Notes under the pieces: generated by a model
Databases searched by the model: none
What the model was told of the DNA's origin: nothing
What the model saw: the letters and a program-made list of their open reading frames with translations, nothing else
Origin: CAZQHK01 sp964593455
GTDB taxonomy: Bacteria; Muiribacteriota; CAYSPT01
Direction: 5' to 3'
DNA: 64,000 nt
Assembly (NCBI GenBank): GCA_964593455.1
Contig: CAZQHK010000020.1
Span: 1 to 64,000, forward strand
Shown here: piece after piece, positions 18,633-27,700 of the stretch
Layout: every line of letters starts with the position of its first letter
Numbering within the stretch: the first letter of the stretch is position 1
Made by a program: the position numbers and the translations under genes

Positions 18633-18701
18633 GATGTCTCACTCCTTACATGCTCGTCATAGGCACACAAAGGACGTTGTGTCTCTTGCGCACAGTATGT
18701 A

Positions 18702-20141
18702 TCACTTGATTTCAGATCGATCGCCGGGTGGGCCGGGGATCACCTCGATGAGTTGGTCAAGTTGAGTCAACCGAAGAATTTCCAGCACCTGCCAGGAGAC
18801 ATGGTTCAATGTGAGTGTGCCGTTCCCATGGCGCAGTGTTTGGTAGAACCCGAAGAGAAGCGATATATCGACACTATCAACAAACGTAACATTGGACAAA
18901 TCAATGAGCAGTTTTTTTATTCCGTTTTCCAAAAGTAAAGAAACAACGTTCTTGAGCTCTCGGGATTGTGATACCAGCCGGGCTCCCAGGAAATGCAAAT
19001 AAGCGGTGTTTTCTTTTTGTTCAACGGTATAATACTTCAGAGGAAGTGTTAGGTGAAATGTCGTTCCCATGCCGGAAGTGCTCTCAAACCATATTTTTCC
19101 ACCGTGTAGGTTAACAAAATCACGAACAAACGGCAGTCCTAATCCAGTTCCCTGCACGGTGTATCCTGACGGATTAAAACTATTAAGGGTGTGCCGGACC
19201 AACTCTTGAACCTCAACTGATATTCCGCATCCCGTGTCCGCTATCGAGAAATGGACGGTCTCACCCGCTTTTCTTGCTGACACCGTCACAACACCAGTGG
19301 CGGTGAATTTAACGGCGTTGGAGATAAGATTAGAGAGAATCGCCTTGATTTTTTCGGTGTCGGCGGTAATCGTCAGATTCCCCGGCACATCGATCACAAG
19401 ATCCAAATCTTTGTTGGAAATTATCGTAGCAAAGTCTTTACAAATAGTGTCAATCAAGGGCAGAACCACGATTTCGGTGAAATCTTCGATTTCGGTCAAA
19501 TACTTCATCTTTTCCACATTGAGGATATTATTGATCATCTCTACCATAACCCGGGAGTTGCGGGAGATAATTCGGATCATGGTGAAAATCTCATCATTAT
19601 CCCACTGTTCCGCCTGGAGAACATCACTGGCTCCGCAAAGTGCCTGCAACGGCCGTTTGAGTTCGTGCACGATAAACGATAGGTATCGTTTCTTCAGTCG
19701 CCGGGTCTCCTCAAGCTCGCTCACCTGGGTTTTGAATTTTTCGAGAAGGTCCTCCCGTTCTCGTAACATCAACATCCTTTCAAAAGCACGGGAGACAGCT
19801 ATCTTGAGGTGTTCCAGGGGAACCGGTTTAATAAGGTAGGTAAAGATGTGTCCGGCCAACTCACCGGGAGTATTTTCAGCCGATGGTTTTCCCGTCGCCA
19901 TGATTATTTCCACATCCGGGGTCATGGAAAGGATACAGGCTGCCAAATCACGGCCATGCATATCAGGTAGAACAAGATCTGTCAGAAAAACATCAGCCGG
20001 TTCTTTTTCCCACTCGGCGATGGCTTCGACAGCCGTGGTTGCTGTCCTGACAATGTAGCCTTCCTTCAGGAGTGCACCTTTGAAATACTCGAGATTGGCT
20101 TTATTGTCCTCGACAATAAGTACCTGCCCCTCGTTTTTCAT
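18702..20141 (-). CDS. Receiver-histidine kinase-STAS fusion protein
   Basis: Order: receiver (1-120, phospho-acceptor D55, K105), coiled linker (125-150), histidine kinase phosphoacceptor helix with H159 in FIVHELKRPLQ, ATPase domain (about 245-370; NLISNAVKFT, DTGCGIS, GLGLPFV), and a C-terminal STAS domain (about 380-475). The STAS motif LIDLSNVTFVDS carries the Ser position that is phosphorylated in SpoIIAA-type anti-sigma antagonists. The protein thus joins two-component signalling to a partner-switching module in one chain, with no membrane segment. It lies 69 bases upstream of the glgC pair on the same strand and could be co-transcribed. A decayed relative lies at 30143-31097. Confidence 0.92.
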   Translation of the reverse strand: MKNEGQVLIVEDNKANLEYFKGALLKEGYIVRTATTAVEAIAEWEKEPADVFLTDLVLPDMHGRDLAACILSMTPDVEIIMATGKPSAENTPGELAGHIFTYLIKPVPLEHLKIAVSRAFERMLMLREREDLLEKFKTQVSELEETRRLKKRYLSFIVHELKRPLQALCGASDVLQAEQWDNDEIFTMIRIISRNSRVMVEMINNILNVEKMKYLTEIEDFTEIVVLPLIDTICKDFATIISNKDLDLVIDVPGNLTITADTEKIKAILSNLISNAVKFTATGVVTVSARKAGETVHFSIADTGCGISVEVQELVRHTLNSFNPSGYTVQGTGLGLPFVRDFVNLHGGKIWFESTSGMGTTFHLTLPLKYYTVEQKENTAYLHFLGARLVSQSRELKNVVSLLLENGIKKLLIDLSNVTFVDSVDISLLFGFYQTLRHGNGTLTLNHVSWQVLEILRLTQLDQLIEVIPGPPGDRSEIK

Positions 20142-20180
20142 GGTTAAAACGTATCCTTTCCGGGTAAAACACCGGCCTCG

Positions 20181-20378
20181 TTATTTGTTGGATTCCACAA
20201 TAAAAATAGGGATAAGTCCGCCTCCGGCCAATATATTGATGATAGCATTTTGGGGCGTTTTTGCCTGGCATGTGAATAGTACCATATACGAGAAGCCGTC
20301 CTCAAGCGGCGGCCTTCGCAACTGGTTGTCATGTGGCTGGTTGTACAGGAACCACTCAGAGAAGGAGGTGGCTTTTTG
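20181..20378 (-). pseudogene. Possible C-terminal gene remnant
   Basis: A 65-codon open frame bounded by TAG and TAA, without a credible start, ends 39 bases before the kinase gene. Its translation (ending ILAGGGLIPIFIVESNK) looks protein-like and reads up to the edge of repeat copy 3. I do not recognise the family. It may be the 3' end of a gene cut off by the repeat, or chance. Confidence 0.25.
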
Positions 20379-20400
20379 CTACGTTCGAAAAACATCCTGA

Positions 20401-20537
20401 GATTGAGAGGTTTACCCGGGCGGAGGCTGGTACATTTATCAACCACCGGTGAATCTGAACGTGTTTGCGGAAGCTGAGTGGTCCCACCCTCAAGCAAGAA
20501 GTGTGGAAAGTAAGGTTGGAGTTTTTAGAGATTTTCA
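20401..20537 (+). repeat. Dispersed intergenic repeat, copy 3
   Basis: GATTGAGA, CCCGGGCGG, GTGGTCCCACCCTCAAGC, GTGTGGAAAGTAAGG and TTGGAG occur in the same order as in copy 2. The 3' third is nearly identical to copies 2 and 4. It lies in the 630-bp gap between the kinase at 20141 and the gene at 20774. Confidence 0.75.
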
Positions 20538-20667
20538 CCTCCTGTGACCGCCTCGGTCGAGCCCCGCGGCAAAGCCACCTCCTCCTCTGTGTGTGGTGTT
20601 AATCTCTTTACCAGGCTCAAGATAAGATGCTTCGCCTTATATAGGTTTGGTTACTGGTGGCTTTCTG

Positions 20668-20703
20668 GCGCTCGGCGGTTCGCGGTGCGAAGGGGCCGAG
20701 CGC
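20668..20703. other. Strong 36-base hairpin
   Basis: GCGCTCGGC (20668-20676) and GCCGAGCGC (20695-20703) pair perfectly, and inside them TTCGC pairs with GCGAA around GGT. No T-run follows on either strand, so a standard terminator is unlikely. It lies 71 bases before the membrane-protein gene. Confidence 0.55.
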
Positions 20704-20773
20704 AACGGAGACTTTACTTAGTTGTCGGGCTGGTGGTTGCTCTCATTCTCAATTGCGTATACTATGTGATGGT

Positions 20774-22288
20774 ATGGAAACCAGCCAACAGATAGACGAA
20801 ACTTGTGTCGCCGGTTCGAACGAAAATACGCCGGTTTCATCAGGCGGTAAAATTAAAGTATTTTATCTTTGCCTCTGCTTATTATTCATTTTTACCTACT
20901 CCATACGGTATTTCCAGCCGCTCAGAAACACTCCTCTGGTGCTGGCCAATATCATGGACGGCGAGGACATCAGCGAAAACGGCTGGTACAGCATGACCCA
21001 CGAGACCTTCAATACGGTCTACAAAGGGAAGGAGATTGTCAACCACGACTGGCTGTATTGCTGGATGGTTTATGTAATATATCGTTTTTCCGGGTATGAC
21101 GGTTTGAGATGGTTTTCTTTCGTTTTGGGGTTGGGTTTGAACATCCTTGTCACCGCCTATCTGTTCAGAAGAGAACAATATACTCATATCGCCTTGTTTC
21201 TGATGTTATTGGCTATTTGTTACCCTAGTTTCTATTTGCGGGCTTCTACCTTCAGCATGCTTTTATTTGCCGTCAACTGGGTGTTGCTGCAAACTGAGTT
21301 TGAGGATGAAATAACCGTCCGAACAGTGCTGCTGGCAGGAGTTATCGTGCTCATAAATGTAATCTGGATCAACTCACACAGTTCTTATTTCTTCGGTTTG
21401 TTTTTCTTCACGGTGCTGCTCATGTTGCACAAGAAGTTCAAGAGACTTCCGTTGATTTTTATTCCGTTGCTTATAAACCCGTTTCCGGTAAAACTGATAC
21501 GGAATTTTCTCCACCACATTATACGTAAGGGGCCAAGTATTGACGAGTGGCAGAACTGGTTCGTCTCCTACCTTCACCTGAAGTATATTCAAGGATTTTG
21601 TTTCCTCCTGGTTTTGGCCATCCTCTTCATACTGGTGATACGAAAACAGATAACCTCACGTGCGGCTCTGTTTACCATGGTGATTTTAGTGCCGGTACTC
21701 ATTCTTTCCACCCTGGCAGCCATCAGGAACCGCTTGTATCTAGTATACATGACGCCGCTGATATTCGCGCTTGACGAAAAAGATATTTTTTCAAAAGACA
21801 AAAGTATTCCCATCGGTACCGTCATGGTCCTCATCGGTATGGTTTTTTCTCTCCTTGCCTTTGATTCAAACTGGATTATCACGAATATCACTTATACCGA
21901 GAGAGAATCCGTCCAGAATTTTATTCGAGCACACAAACTGTTTGGCAACTACCTCACCATCTATCCCGACGATGGAACACTGCTTAATATGGAGAAGGTA
22001 ACGACATTCACAAACGCGCGCATTAACGTGTTTATTGACGAAGAGATATCCGCTGAAATACATGAAACGTGGTTTAAGGATTTTCTTGGACCGCTGGGTG
22101 AAAATCAGCTTCCGGACAAACAAACGATTGAAAAGACCAAAGCCTTACTGGGAAAACTGGAGATAGACTTTATCCTGATTCGCTGGCCGCACGAAGATAT
22201 AACAAACACCGTCAACCGTGCTTTCGCCGCACTCGGGTCAGATATAACGCTGGTCGATTCCTATTTCGGCGTCGTGCGTCTACGGTGA
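20774..22288 (+). CDS. GT-C-like polytopic membrane protein, putative glycosyltransferase
   Basis: About 10 hydrophobic segments between residues 30 and 400, then a soluble C-terminal domain of about 110 residues. The first loop, ending in EIVNHDWLYCWMVYVIY, resembles the NHxWL-type first periplasmic loop of GT-C enzymes that take sugar from polyprenol-phosphate. No family can be named with certainty. The frame is open from 20657, but the upstream part is not protein-like; ATG 20774 is preferred. It lacks a clear Shine-Dalgarno and has TATACT ten bases upstream. It converges with, and overlaps by 9 bases, a polyprenol-phosphate sugar synthase gene, which could make its donor. Confidence 0.75.
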   Translation: METSQQIDETCVAGSNENTPVSSGGKIKVFYLCLCLLFIFTYSIRYFQPLRNTPLVLANIMDGEDISENGWYSMTHETFNTVYKGKEIVNHDWLYCWMVYVIYRFSGYDGLRWFSFVLGLGLNILVTAYLFRREQYTHIALFLMLLAICYPSFYLRASTFSMLLFAVNWVLLQTEFEDEITVRTVLLAGVIVLINVIWINSHSSYFFGLFFFTVLLMLHKKFKRLPLIFIPLLINPFPVKLIRNFLHHIIRKGPSIDEWQNWFVSYLHLKYIQGFCFLLVLAILFILVIRKQITSRAALFTMVILVPVLILSTLAAIRNRLYLVYMTPLIFALDEKDIFSKDKSIPIGTVMVLIGMVFSLLAFDSNWIITNITYTERESVQNFIRAHKLFGNYLTIYPDDGTLLNMEKVTTFTNARINVFIDEEISAEIHETWFKDFLGPLGENQLPDKQTIEKTKALLGKLEIDFILIRWPHEDITNTVNRAFAALGSDITLVDSYFGVVRLR

Positions 22289-23011
22289 GGCTACCCGCCG
22301 CCCACCGTTAAGTCGTATAAAACGCAGGCGCCAGACCATCCAGACCGCTTCCCAGATAATACGCCAACCCATCTTGCTTTGTCCCAGCCGACGGTCGGAG
22401 AACACGATAGGAATCTCCTTGATGCGAAACCCCCGGCGCCAGGCCTGGTAGTTCATTTCGATCTGGAAACTGTAACCGTCGCTGCGAATCCGTTCCAGTG
22501 GTATGGCCTCGAGCACTTCGCGGCGAAAACACTTGAAACCGCCGGTGGCGTCCATGACAGGCATACCGGTAATAATCCGTGTATATAAGTTTGCTCCCCG
22601 GCTCAAGGCCAGACGGTAAAACGGCCAGTTGACCACTCTCACTCCATGGATATAACGGCTGCCCAGAACCAGGTCGTAATCGTTAATATCCGCGAGGAAA
22701 CGTTTCAGGTCAGCCGGGTCGTGAGAGAAATCCGCATCCATCTCGAAAACATACTCGATCTCGGGCCGCTTAAGAGCCCACTGAAAGCCCCGCACGTAGG
22801 CGCTGCCCAAACCGAGTTTGGAAGGCCGGGAGATCAAGTGTATGCGGAGCTCATCTTCCATGAATGACTCGACGGCCTGAGCGGTGCCGTCCGGTGAATT
22901 ATCGTCAACCACCAGGACGCTGAGCACTTTGTCTACAGCCAAAACGGCCCTGGCAATACGCACTATGTTCTCCCGCTCGTTATAGGTGGGGATGATCACC
23001 AGGCCAGTCAT
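22280..23011 (-). CDS. GT2 polyprenol-phosphate mannosyltransferase-type enzyme
   Basis: A 243-residue DPM1-family glycosyltransferase: VIIPTYNERENI, VVDDNSPDGT, MDADFSHDP, LGSRYIHG, DATGGFKCFRR and a C-terminal WR-rich segment. It would load a sugar, probably mannose, onto polyprenyl phosphate. ATG 23011 is chosen because GGAGG lies 7 bases upstream; a longer frame reaches 23062. It is related to the enzyme at 5825 but closer to the canonical family. Overlap with the convergent GT-C-like gene suggests, without proving, that the two work as donor synthase and acceptor transferase. Confidence 0.92.
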   Translation of the reverse strand: MTGLVIIPTYNERENIVRIARAVLAVDKVLSVLVVDDNSPDGTAQAVESFMEDELRIHLISRPSKLGLGSAYVRGFQWALKRPEIEYVFEMDADFSHDPADLKRFLADINDYDLVLGSRYIHGVRVVNWPFYRLALSRGANLYTRIITGMPVMDATGGFKCFRREVLEAIPLERIRSDGYSFQIEMNYQAWRRGFRIKEIPIVFSDRRLGQSKMGWRIIWEAVWMVWRLRFIRLNGGRRVASP

Positions 23012-23100
23012 CCGGTTACCTCCAGTACCAAGCATTGTATATCGTGCCTGTTCCAGGTGCAACCAAACAATGGATAGCTTAAGTAAGAAGGAGAAGTATT

Positions 23101-23162
23101 GGATTGAGAAGACCTCACCTCAAGCAGGAAGTGTGGAAAGTGAGGTTGGAGATTTTTAAGAT
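23101..23162 (+). repeat. Dispersed intergenic repeat, copy 4 (3' part only)
   Basis: GATTGAGA is followed directly by the 3' module CTCAAGC...GTGTGGAAAGTGAGG TTGGAGATTTTT. The GC-rich middle of copies 1-3 is absent. It abuts the 3' end of the small membrane-protein gene. Confidence 0.65.
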
Positions 23163-23168
23163 CGTGTT

Positions 23169-23549
23169 TCAGTGGCGGAAGAGCCTGCCGGAGAGAAGCG
23201 TCATGAGCCAGGCAAAAAGCTCGACAATGAGTATGACCAGGTTCCAGGGAAACTGGACAGACAGCAGCCAGGTGAAGTGTTCCGGAAGCGACATAACCAG
23301 GAACACCTGCCAGATCGGCCGCCATCGCTTTGAGAACCCGATAGCTACCGCCAGGAGGAAAATACCGTAACCGAAGTGGTAAAAAGCAAAAAATCCCTTG
23401 CTCACCGGCCAGGTGTTGTACAGCATGAAATCCGTCTGATGGGGTGAGAAGAAACTAAAAATACCAAATCCGGCGATGAGTGGGCCGAGCACAAAGTACA
23501 AAACTATCACGAACCTGACCCAGATGGTTGCCGCTCTTACGGAAAGCAC
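23169..23549 (-). CDS. Small polytopic membrane protein, unknown function
   Basis: 126 residues with four probable membrane helices (about 10-32, 50-72, 78-95, 98-120). No family is recognised and no charged catalytic motif is visible. It starts 30 bases after the STAND gene on the same strand, so it may be the last gene of that operon. Its stop lies against repeat copy 4. Confidence 0.6.
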   Translation of the reverse strand: MLSVRAATIWVRFVIVLYFVLGPLIAGFGIFSFFSPHQTDFMLYNTWPVSKGFFAFYHFGYGIFLLAVAIGFSKRWRPIWQVFLVMSLPEHFTWLLSVQFPWNLVILIVELFAWLMTLLSGRLFRH

Positions 23550-23579
23550 AGCCCGGTCACCCCTTGTCTTTGAAGTTTA

Positions 23580-26500
23580 CTATGTAAGAGGTTCTATCAG
23601 ACAGGATTTTGTCTTCGAATTAAAGTAGTACTCCGCCCGGCCGTCAAGCCCGGATACGGTTAGTATATAACGCGGATTTTCCGGGTCAGGTTCGATAAGC
23701 TGCCGCAACCTGGTGAGGTTGACCATGAATGTCGCGCGGTCAGTCGGGGAAGCCGCTACTCCCCAAACTTTCTCGAATACCGTTTCCGCCGGACAACGTT
23801 TGTTTGGATTCCGCATGAAGAACAACAGCAGCGGAGCCAGTACCCGTTTGCGGAATAGCGGAACATCTCCCAGTTTCTTCTCGTGGCAGATCTTTTTCTC
23901 AACATCCAGCCACAGCTCGTACCGGGCCGCTTTTTTCCGAAGGCTGGTCACTTCGGGTTTGTCCGCCGGGCGAGGTTCAATTCCTTCGATTATCCGGTAT
24001 TCAGCCCCGGCCCAGGAGCCCTTTCCCTGTTCTGCGCGTTGTATCAACCGCCGCTCAACGTCATCTACCCAGAACCGTTCCTGGCGGTTGAGCTGAAGAC
24101 GGCTGGCACTGTACTGCCGGCTGAGATCGCTGTAGTCTTCAGGCTTAACTTCCCGGAGAATCATAAATCCTTTGGCGGTAAATTGCATGAGTTCATAGCG
24201 TTCAGCTTCATCGAGAAGCAGCCTGGACAATGTTTCCGCTTCACTGCTCCCTTCCACCAGCGCAGCTTCCGCCCGGAGACTGAGCCAGGTCAGGCTGAGC
24301 CAGGGAAAAGCCTTGGTGGGAAAACTGATTTCGGCCTTATCGATCCATTCCATGGTCACGTCAGGTTCTCCTCGCTCAAGCGCCAGTTCAGCCAATTCCG
24401 TATGGATAAACGCCGTTTCCTTCCTGGCTTCGGTACCCTGGAGTTGTTCCAGTCCCCGGGTCAGCGCCTGTTCGGCTTTGTCCAGTTCTCCTTTCAACCG
24501 GTACAACTGACCCAGACGCTGATACACCGTACCGGCCAGGCGTGGGTTACTCACCCGGCTGGCAATCATTTCCGCCGCGTCACGCGCCTTTTGTGCTCCG
24601 GAATCGTCACCCATCATCATCTTGTATATCGCCAGATTGGTGCAGCACAGCGCTTTGGGCTGGTCGTGGCCGGCCTGGCCGAGCAGAGTGATAGCTTCTT
24701 CAGATAACAAGATAGCCTGTTCCAACTGCCCGCGAACCGCCGCCACCAGGGTCCGGTTGTTGAGGGTTGTAGCCCGGGCCAGGGGATCAAACATTCCTTC
24801 CAGACAGTCCAGACTGACCAGTAAATGGCGGTCGGCTTCATCGAGCTGTCTCAACTGGAATAGCAGCAGGCCCAGGTTGTTGTGAACAGTGGACATTCCC
24901 TTCCGGTCTCCCAGGCTCTTGCGAATGGCCAGCGCTTTATTAAACATCTCCTGAGCTTTTTCAATATTGCCGAGTTCCTTATGTATTGTTCCCCGGTTCC
25001 CCAGAAGAGCCGCATGCTCACTGCTCCGGCCTTTGCCGCGGAGGGCCTCGCCGGCAATCCTGAGCACTCGCAGACCGGCGGTGAGTTTTCCTTCCCTCAC
25101 CAGAATCATGCCCAACCGTTGAGCTACATCGCCCGTCATTTTCTGCAGGCTGCTTCGTTTTGCCAAAGCCAGCGCTTTTCCCAATATTTTTTTCGCCGAC
25201 GGCAAGTCGCCTTCCCGCCATAACACCACCGCCCGGGCGATGAAAAAACGCACCCGACACTCCGGATTTTTGACTGTATCCAGTATATCGTCCGCTTCAT
25301 TAAGCAGTTGTTCCGAGAGATCGTGCGAGGGTTCCGCACCGTCGAGTACAGCCAAAATAAGGTGAAAACGCTCCAGCATTGTCCACTTTTTGCGCGGAAG
25401 ACGATGAAAAAAATCCATGGCTTCAACAAGCTGCCCGATCGTCGCCAACGACCTGAAAACAGCCGTAGCCAGTGCCGGAGGTAGCTCTTCCGCGTCCAGG
25501 CAGAGTTCGTCCGGAATTGTAGCCAATTCACTATATCGCCCTTTGTGAAAAAGGAAAGGCGCCATCAGACCGGCGGCCGTCACGGCCAGTTCCGTCTCTC
25601 CGGACGCGAGAAGCAAACGGTAGGCTTTCAACGCGTAATACCCGGTGGAAATGTGATCTCCGGACTTGAGTACATCAATCAGTTTTTTGCCGACTTCGCC
25701 GAATACATCGGTTTCTTCCTCCGCCATCCGCTGGAAGATAAACTCCCGGACCGGCAGTGAGAGTTGCACCGTTCCCGCATATGGATCGATGTCAACCAGC
25801 ATCCGGTCCGACAGTCTGGTAATAGCGGCCGTGGCCTCATCCACACAGCGCTGAAGCAGCCACCGGCCGGCGGTACCGCCCAGAACGGCCAGGAATCGCA
25901 TTATTTTTTGTTCCCGTGAAGATAACGACTCCCACAACGGTTCGATTAGCCGGGACCCAAGCTCACCTATTCCTTTTCCGGACAGGACTTCGCTCAAGGT
26001 TTTTCTCTCTTGCAGCGCCAGTCCCACCAGCCACCGGAGGAACAACGGATGTCCCCGCGTCATAGAGACCGCTTTTTTCACTATTTTAGTATCAGGCAGT
26101 TGTTCTCCATGGGCTTCGAATAACCTGGCGCATAGAACCTCTGCTTCATCTTTCGGCAGCCCCTGCAGACGGACAACGGCGATCTCGCTGAGGACCACGG
26201 GAGATAAACCGGCCACCTGAGATCCCAGGAGTACCAGGGCCGACTGCCTGAAAACCCGGCAGCTCTCTTCGAGCAATGTCTCCATTTTTTTGCCGGACAA
26301 CCGGTAGGCGTCATCAAGAACCGTAACGATACCGACATCTTCCAGGCTGGCCAGAAAGCGGGATACGAGCAGATGTTGGTCAAATTCGGATTGAAGAAGT
26401 TCGGATAAAAAATCACTATGTCCCGGATCACAATGGGAAGCCAATTCCGAGAGCAGCTCGCCTATTTCCATACCTGACTGGCATCGGCACCAGATAACTT

Positions 26501-26690
26501 TTCGGTCTTCATTCCAACCGTTCCACTGTCGCAAAGCGTGTGCCGCCAAGGCCGTCTTGCCGATACCGGGCAAACCTTTCACCATGACTACCGGGTGACT
26601 AGCAATGAGCTCAAGAAAGCGACGGGTTTCGTCTTCCCGGTCGGCAAAAAGAGCTGGGGGTGCTGGAATGCCGGTTATTCGGGGTTTAAT
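23580..26690 (-). CDS. STAND-type ATPase with TPRs and C-terminal winged helix
   Basis: A large regulator of about 1037 residues. N-terminal P-loop ATPase: a leader ALFADREDETRRF, Walker A GLPGIGKTAL, VTVLDDAYRLSGKK as Walker B/sensor, and GHPLFLRWLVG. A winged region and about 12 TPR-like repeats (400-800) follow, including a block with GNRGTIHKELGNIEKA and HNNLGLLLFQL. The last 110 residues form an OmpR/SARP-like winged helix (VNLTRLRQLIEPDPENPRYI). This matches MalT/SARP-like signal-sensing transcription regulators; defence STANDs are an alternative. The first ATG (26585) would cut the conserved leader. No ATG, GTG or TTG lies upstream in frame, but ATT 26690 has AGGAG 8 bases before it and overlaps the stop of the upstream gene by one base, so an AUU start is proposed. 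Confidence 0.85.
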   Translation of the reverse strand: MKPRITGIPAPPALFADREDETRRFLELIASHPVVMVKGLPGIGKTALAAHALRQWNGWNEDRKVIWCRCQSGMEIGELLSELASHCDPGHSDFLSELLQSEFDQHLLVSRFLASLEDVGIVTVLDDAYRLSGKKMETLLEESCRVFRQSALVLLGSQVAGLSPVVLSEIAVVRLQGLPKDEAEVLCARLFEAHGEQLPDTKIVKKAVSMTRGHPLFLRWLVGLALQERKTLSEVLSGKGIGELGSRLIEPLWESLSSREQKIMRFLAVLGGTAGRWLLQRCVDEATAAITRLSDRMLVDIDPYAGTVQLSLPVREFIFQRMAEEETDVFGEVGKKLIDVLKSGDHISTGYYALKAYRLLLASGETELAVTAAGLMAPFLFHKGRYSELATIPDELCLDAEELPPALATAVFRSLATIGQLVEAMDFFHRLPRKKWTMLERFHLILAVLDGAEPSHDLSEQLLNEADDILDTVKNPECRVRFFIARAVVLWREGDLPSAKKILGKALALAKRSSLQKMTGDVAQRLGMILVREGKLTAGLRVLRIAGEALRGKGRSSEHAALLGNRGTIHKELGNIEKAQEMFNKALAIRKSLGDRKGMSTVHNNLGLLLFQLRQLDEADRHLLVSLDCLEGMFDPLARATTLNNRTLVAAVRGQLEQAILLSEEAITLLGQAGHDQPKALCCTNLAIYKMMMGDDSGAQKARDAAEMIASRVSNPRLAGTVYQRLGQLYRLKGELDKAEQALTRGLEQLQGTEARKETAFIHTELAELALERGEPDVTMEWIDKAEISFPTKAFPWLSLTWLSLRAEAALVEGSSEAETLSRLLLDEAERYELMQFTAKGFMILREVKPEDYSDLSRQYSASRLQLNRQERFWVDDVERRLIQRAEQGKGSWAGAEYRIIEGIEPRPADKPEVTSLRKKAARYELWLDVEKKICHEKKLGDVPLFRKRVLAPLLLFFMRNPNKRCPAETVFEKVWGVAASPTDRATFMVNLTRLRQLIEPDPENPRYILTVSGLDGRAEYYFNSKTKSCLIEPLT

Positions 26691-27586
26691 TATTCTTTCT
26701 CCTTATGTAAAGCTTGCTTGCTCTTTTTCATTTCGGCGATTAGTTTCTTTTTCTTCTTGTGCTCGTGCATTTTTTTACCGACCACAGCCACGAGGCCGGC
26801 GCCGGGAATAATCTCTGCGGCCACTTCCGCCCCCAGCTCAAAAAGGGTGTCTTCGGAGATGAGCTCCGCCAGGGCTTTTTTGTAAACAATCCCTTTCTTC
26901 AGCTCTCCGGTAAGCGCGTCTACCTCCAGAACCCCTTTCTCTCCTTCTTCATTGGTCAGCTCAAAGGCGTAGTTCGGCCTGAAATAAAGGATCATGGTGG
27001 TAATCGTAACCCGTTCTTCCGTGATTTCATCGGCATTGACCGGTTTTATCAACTCTCTAAACAGGTCCCGGAGCAGATAGGAAGCGCGTATTTTGGCAGG
27101 CAGGACGACTATGTCCGGCCCCATTAAATCTTCCGTTTGGGTAATCACCCGGGAACAAAAACCAATATATTTTTCCAGGTTGCGCTCTTTTTTTTCAATG
27201 GCACTGACGAGAATAGTTTTTTCCTGATACTCCACACAATGGTCCGTGGCTTTCAGTTGGACAATGGGAGAATTTTCATCAACAACGACAGTCTGATCAT
27301 GTATCGTGACATCACGCACCTGGGCTTCTACTTCAAAAGAATACGTGTTTGACCGAAAATATTCGATATAACTTTCCGCCACGATATGCCAGAACGGTTC
27401 ATACCGTTTTTCCCGGTGGGTTACTGTAACAGCACCCATTTTCTTGAATAACCGTTTGACGGAAGCAATCATGGAGAAAGCTTTGTCTTTATTTTCCAGG
27501 ACTATTTTTTCGCATTCTTCCTGGTTAAGTTGATCTTCCAGAACTCGGATATCCTGTTTTTTCTCTTTGAGTTTGAGTTCAACCAT
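26690..27586 (-). CDS. Conserved-looking protein of unknown function, paired with STAND regulator
   Basis: 298 residues, not recognised. Residues 1-50 are charged and coiled-coil-like; 60-240 look like a mixed alpha/beta domain; residues 255-275 are Gly/Ala/Val-rich and weakly hydrophobic (AAEIIPGAGLVAVVGKKM); the C-terminus is very Lys-rich. It could be a membrane-associating or nucleic-acid-binding tail. ATG 27586 has GGAG about 13 bases upstream. The stop codon overlaps the proposed AUU start of the STAND gene, implying tight translational coupling and a joint function, for example sensor and regulator. Confidence 0.7.
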   Translation of the reverse strand: MVELKLKEKKQDIRVLEDQLNQEECEKIVLENKDKAFSMIASVKRLFKKMGAVTVTHREKRYEPFWHIVAESYIEYFRSNTYSFEVEAQVRDVTIHDQTVVVDENSPIVQLKATDHCVEYQEKTILVSAIEKKERNLEKYIGFCSRVITQTEDLMGPDIVVLPAKIRASYLLRDLFRELIKPVNADEITEERVTITTMILYFRPNYAFELTNEEGEKGVLEVDALTGELKKGIVYKKALAELISEDTLFELGAEVAAEIIPGAGLVAVVGKKMHEHKKKKKLIAEMKKSKQALHKEKE

Positions 27587-27660
27587 GAGTTTCCCACACT
27601 CTCCGTGATCCGGAAAAAGCAGTAGACTTCTACTTCAGGTTCCGGGTGAAACGAGTCCCT

Positions 27661-27693
27661 AATCAACCGGGCAGACGTATCAAACGGTTGATT
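27661..27693. promoter_or_regulatory. 9-bp inverted repeat at the STAND operon start
   Basis: AATCAACCG (27661-27669) and CGGTTGATT (27685-27693) are perfectly inverted around 15 bases. It overlaps the predicted transcription start and could be an operator, perhaps for the winged helix of the STAND protein itself, or a leader hairpin. Confidence 0.4.
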
Positions 27694-27700
27694 ATCACTT

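Noticed and set aside
20810..20825. tRNA T-loop-like GGTTCGAAC
   Set aside because: No cloverleaf can be built around it and it lies inside the membrane-protein coding region.
23580..26690. STAND ATPase as an antiphage Avs-type defence gene
   Set aside because: There is no N-terminal effector domain, and the C-terminal winged helix with TPRs fits a transcription regulator better.
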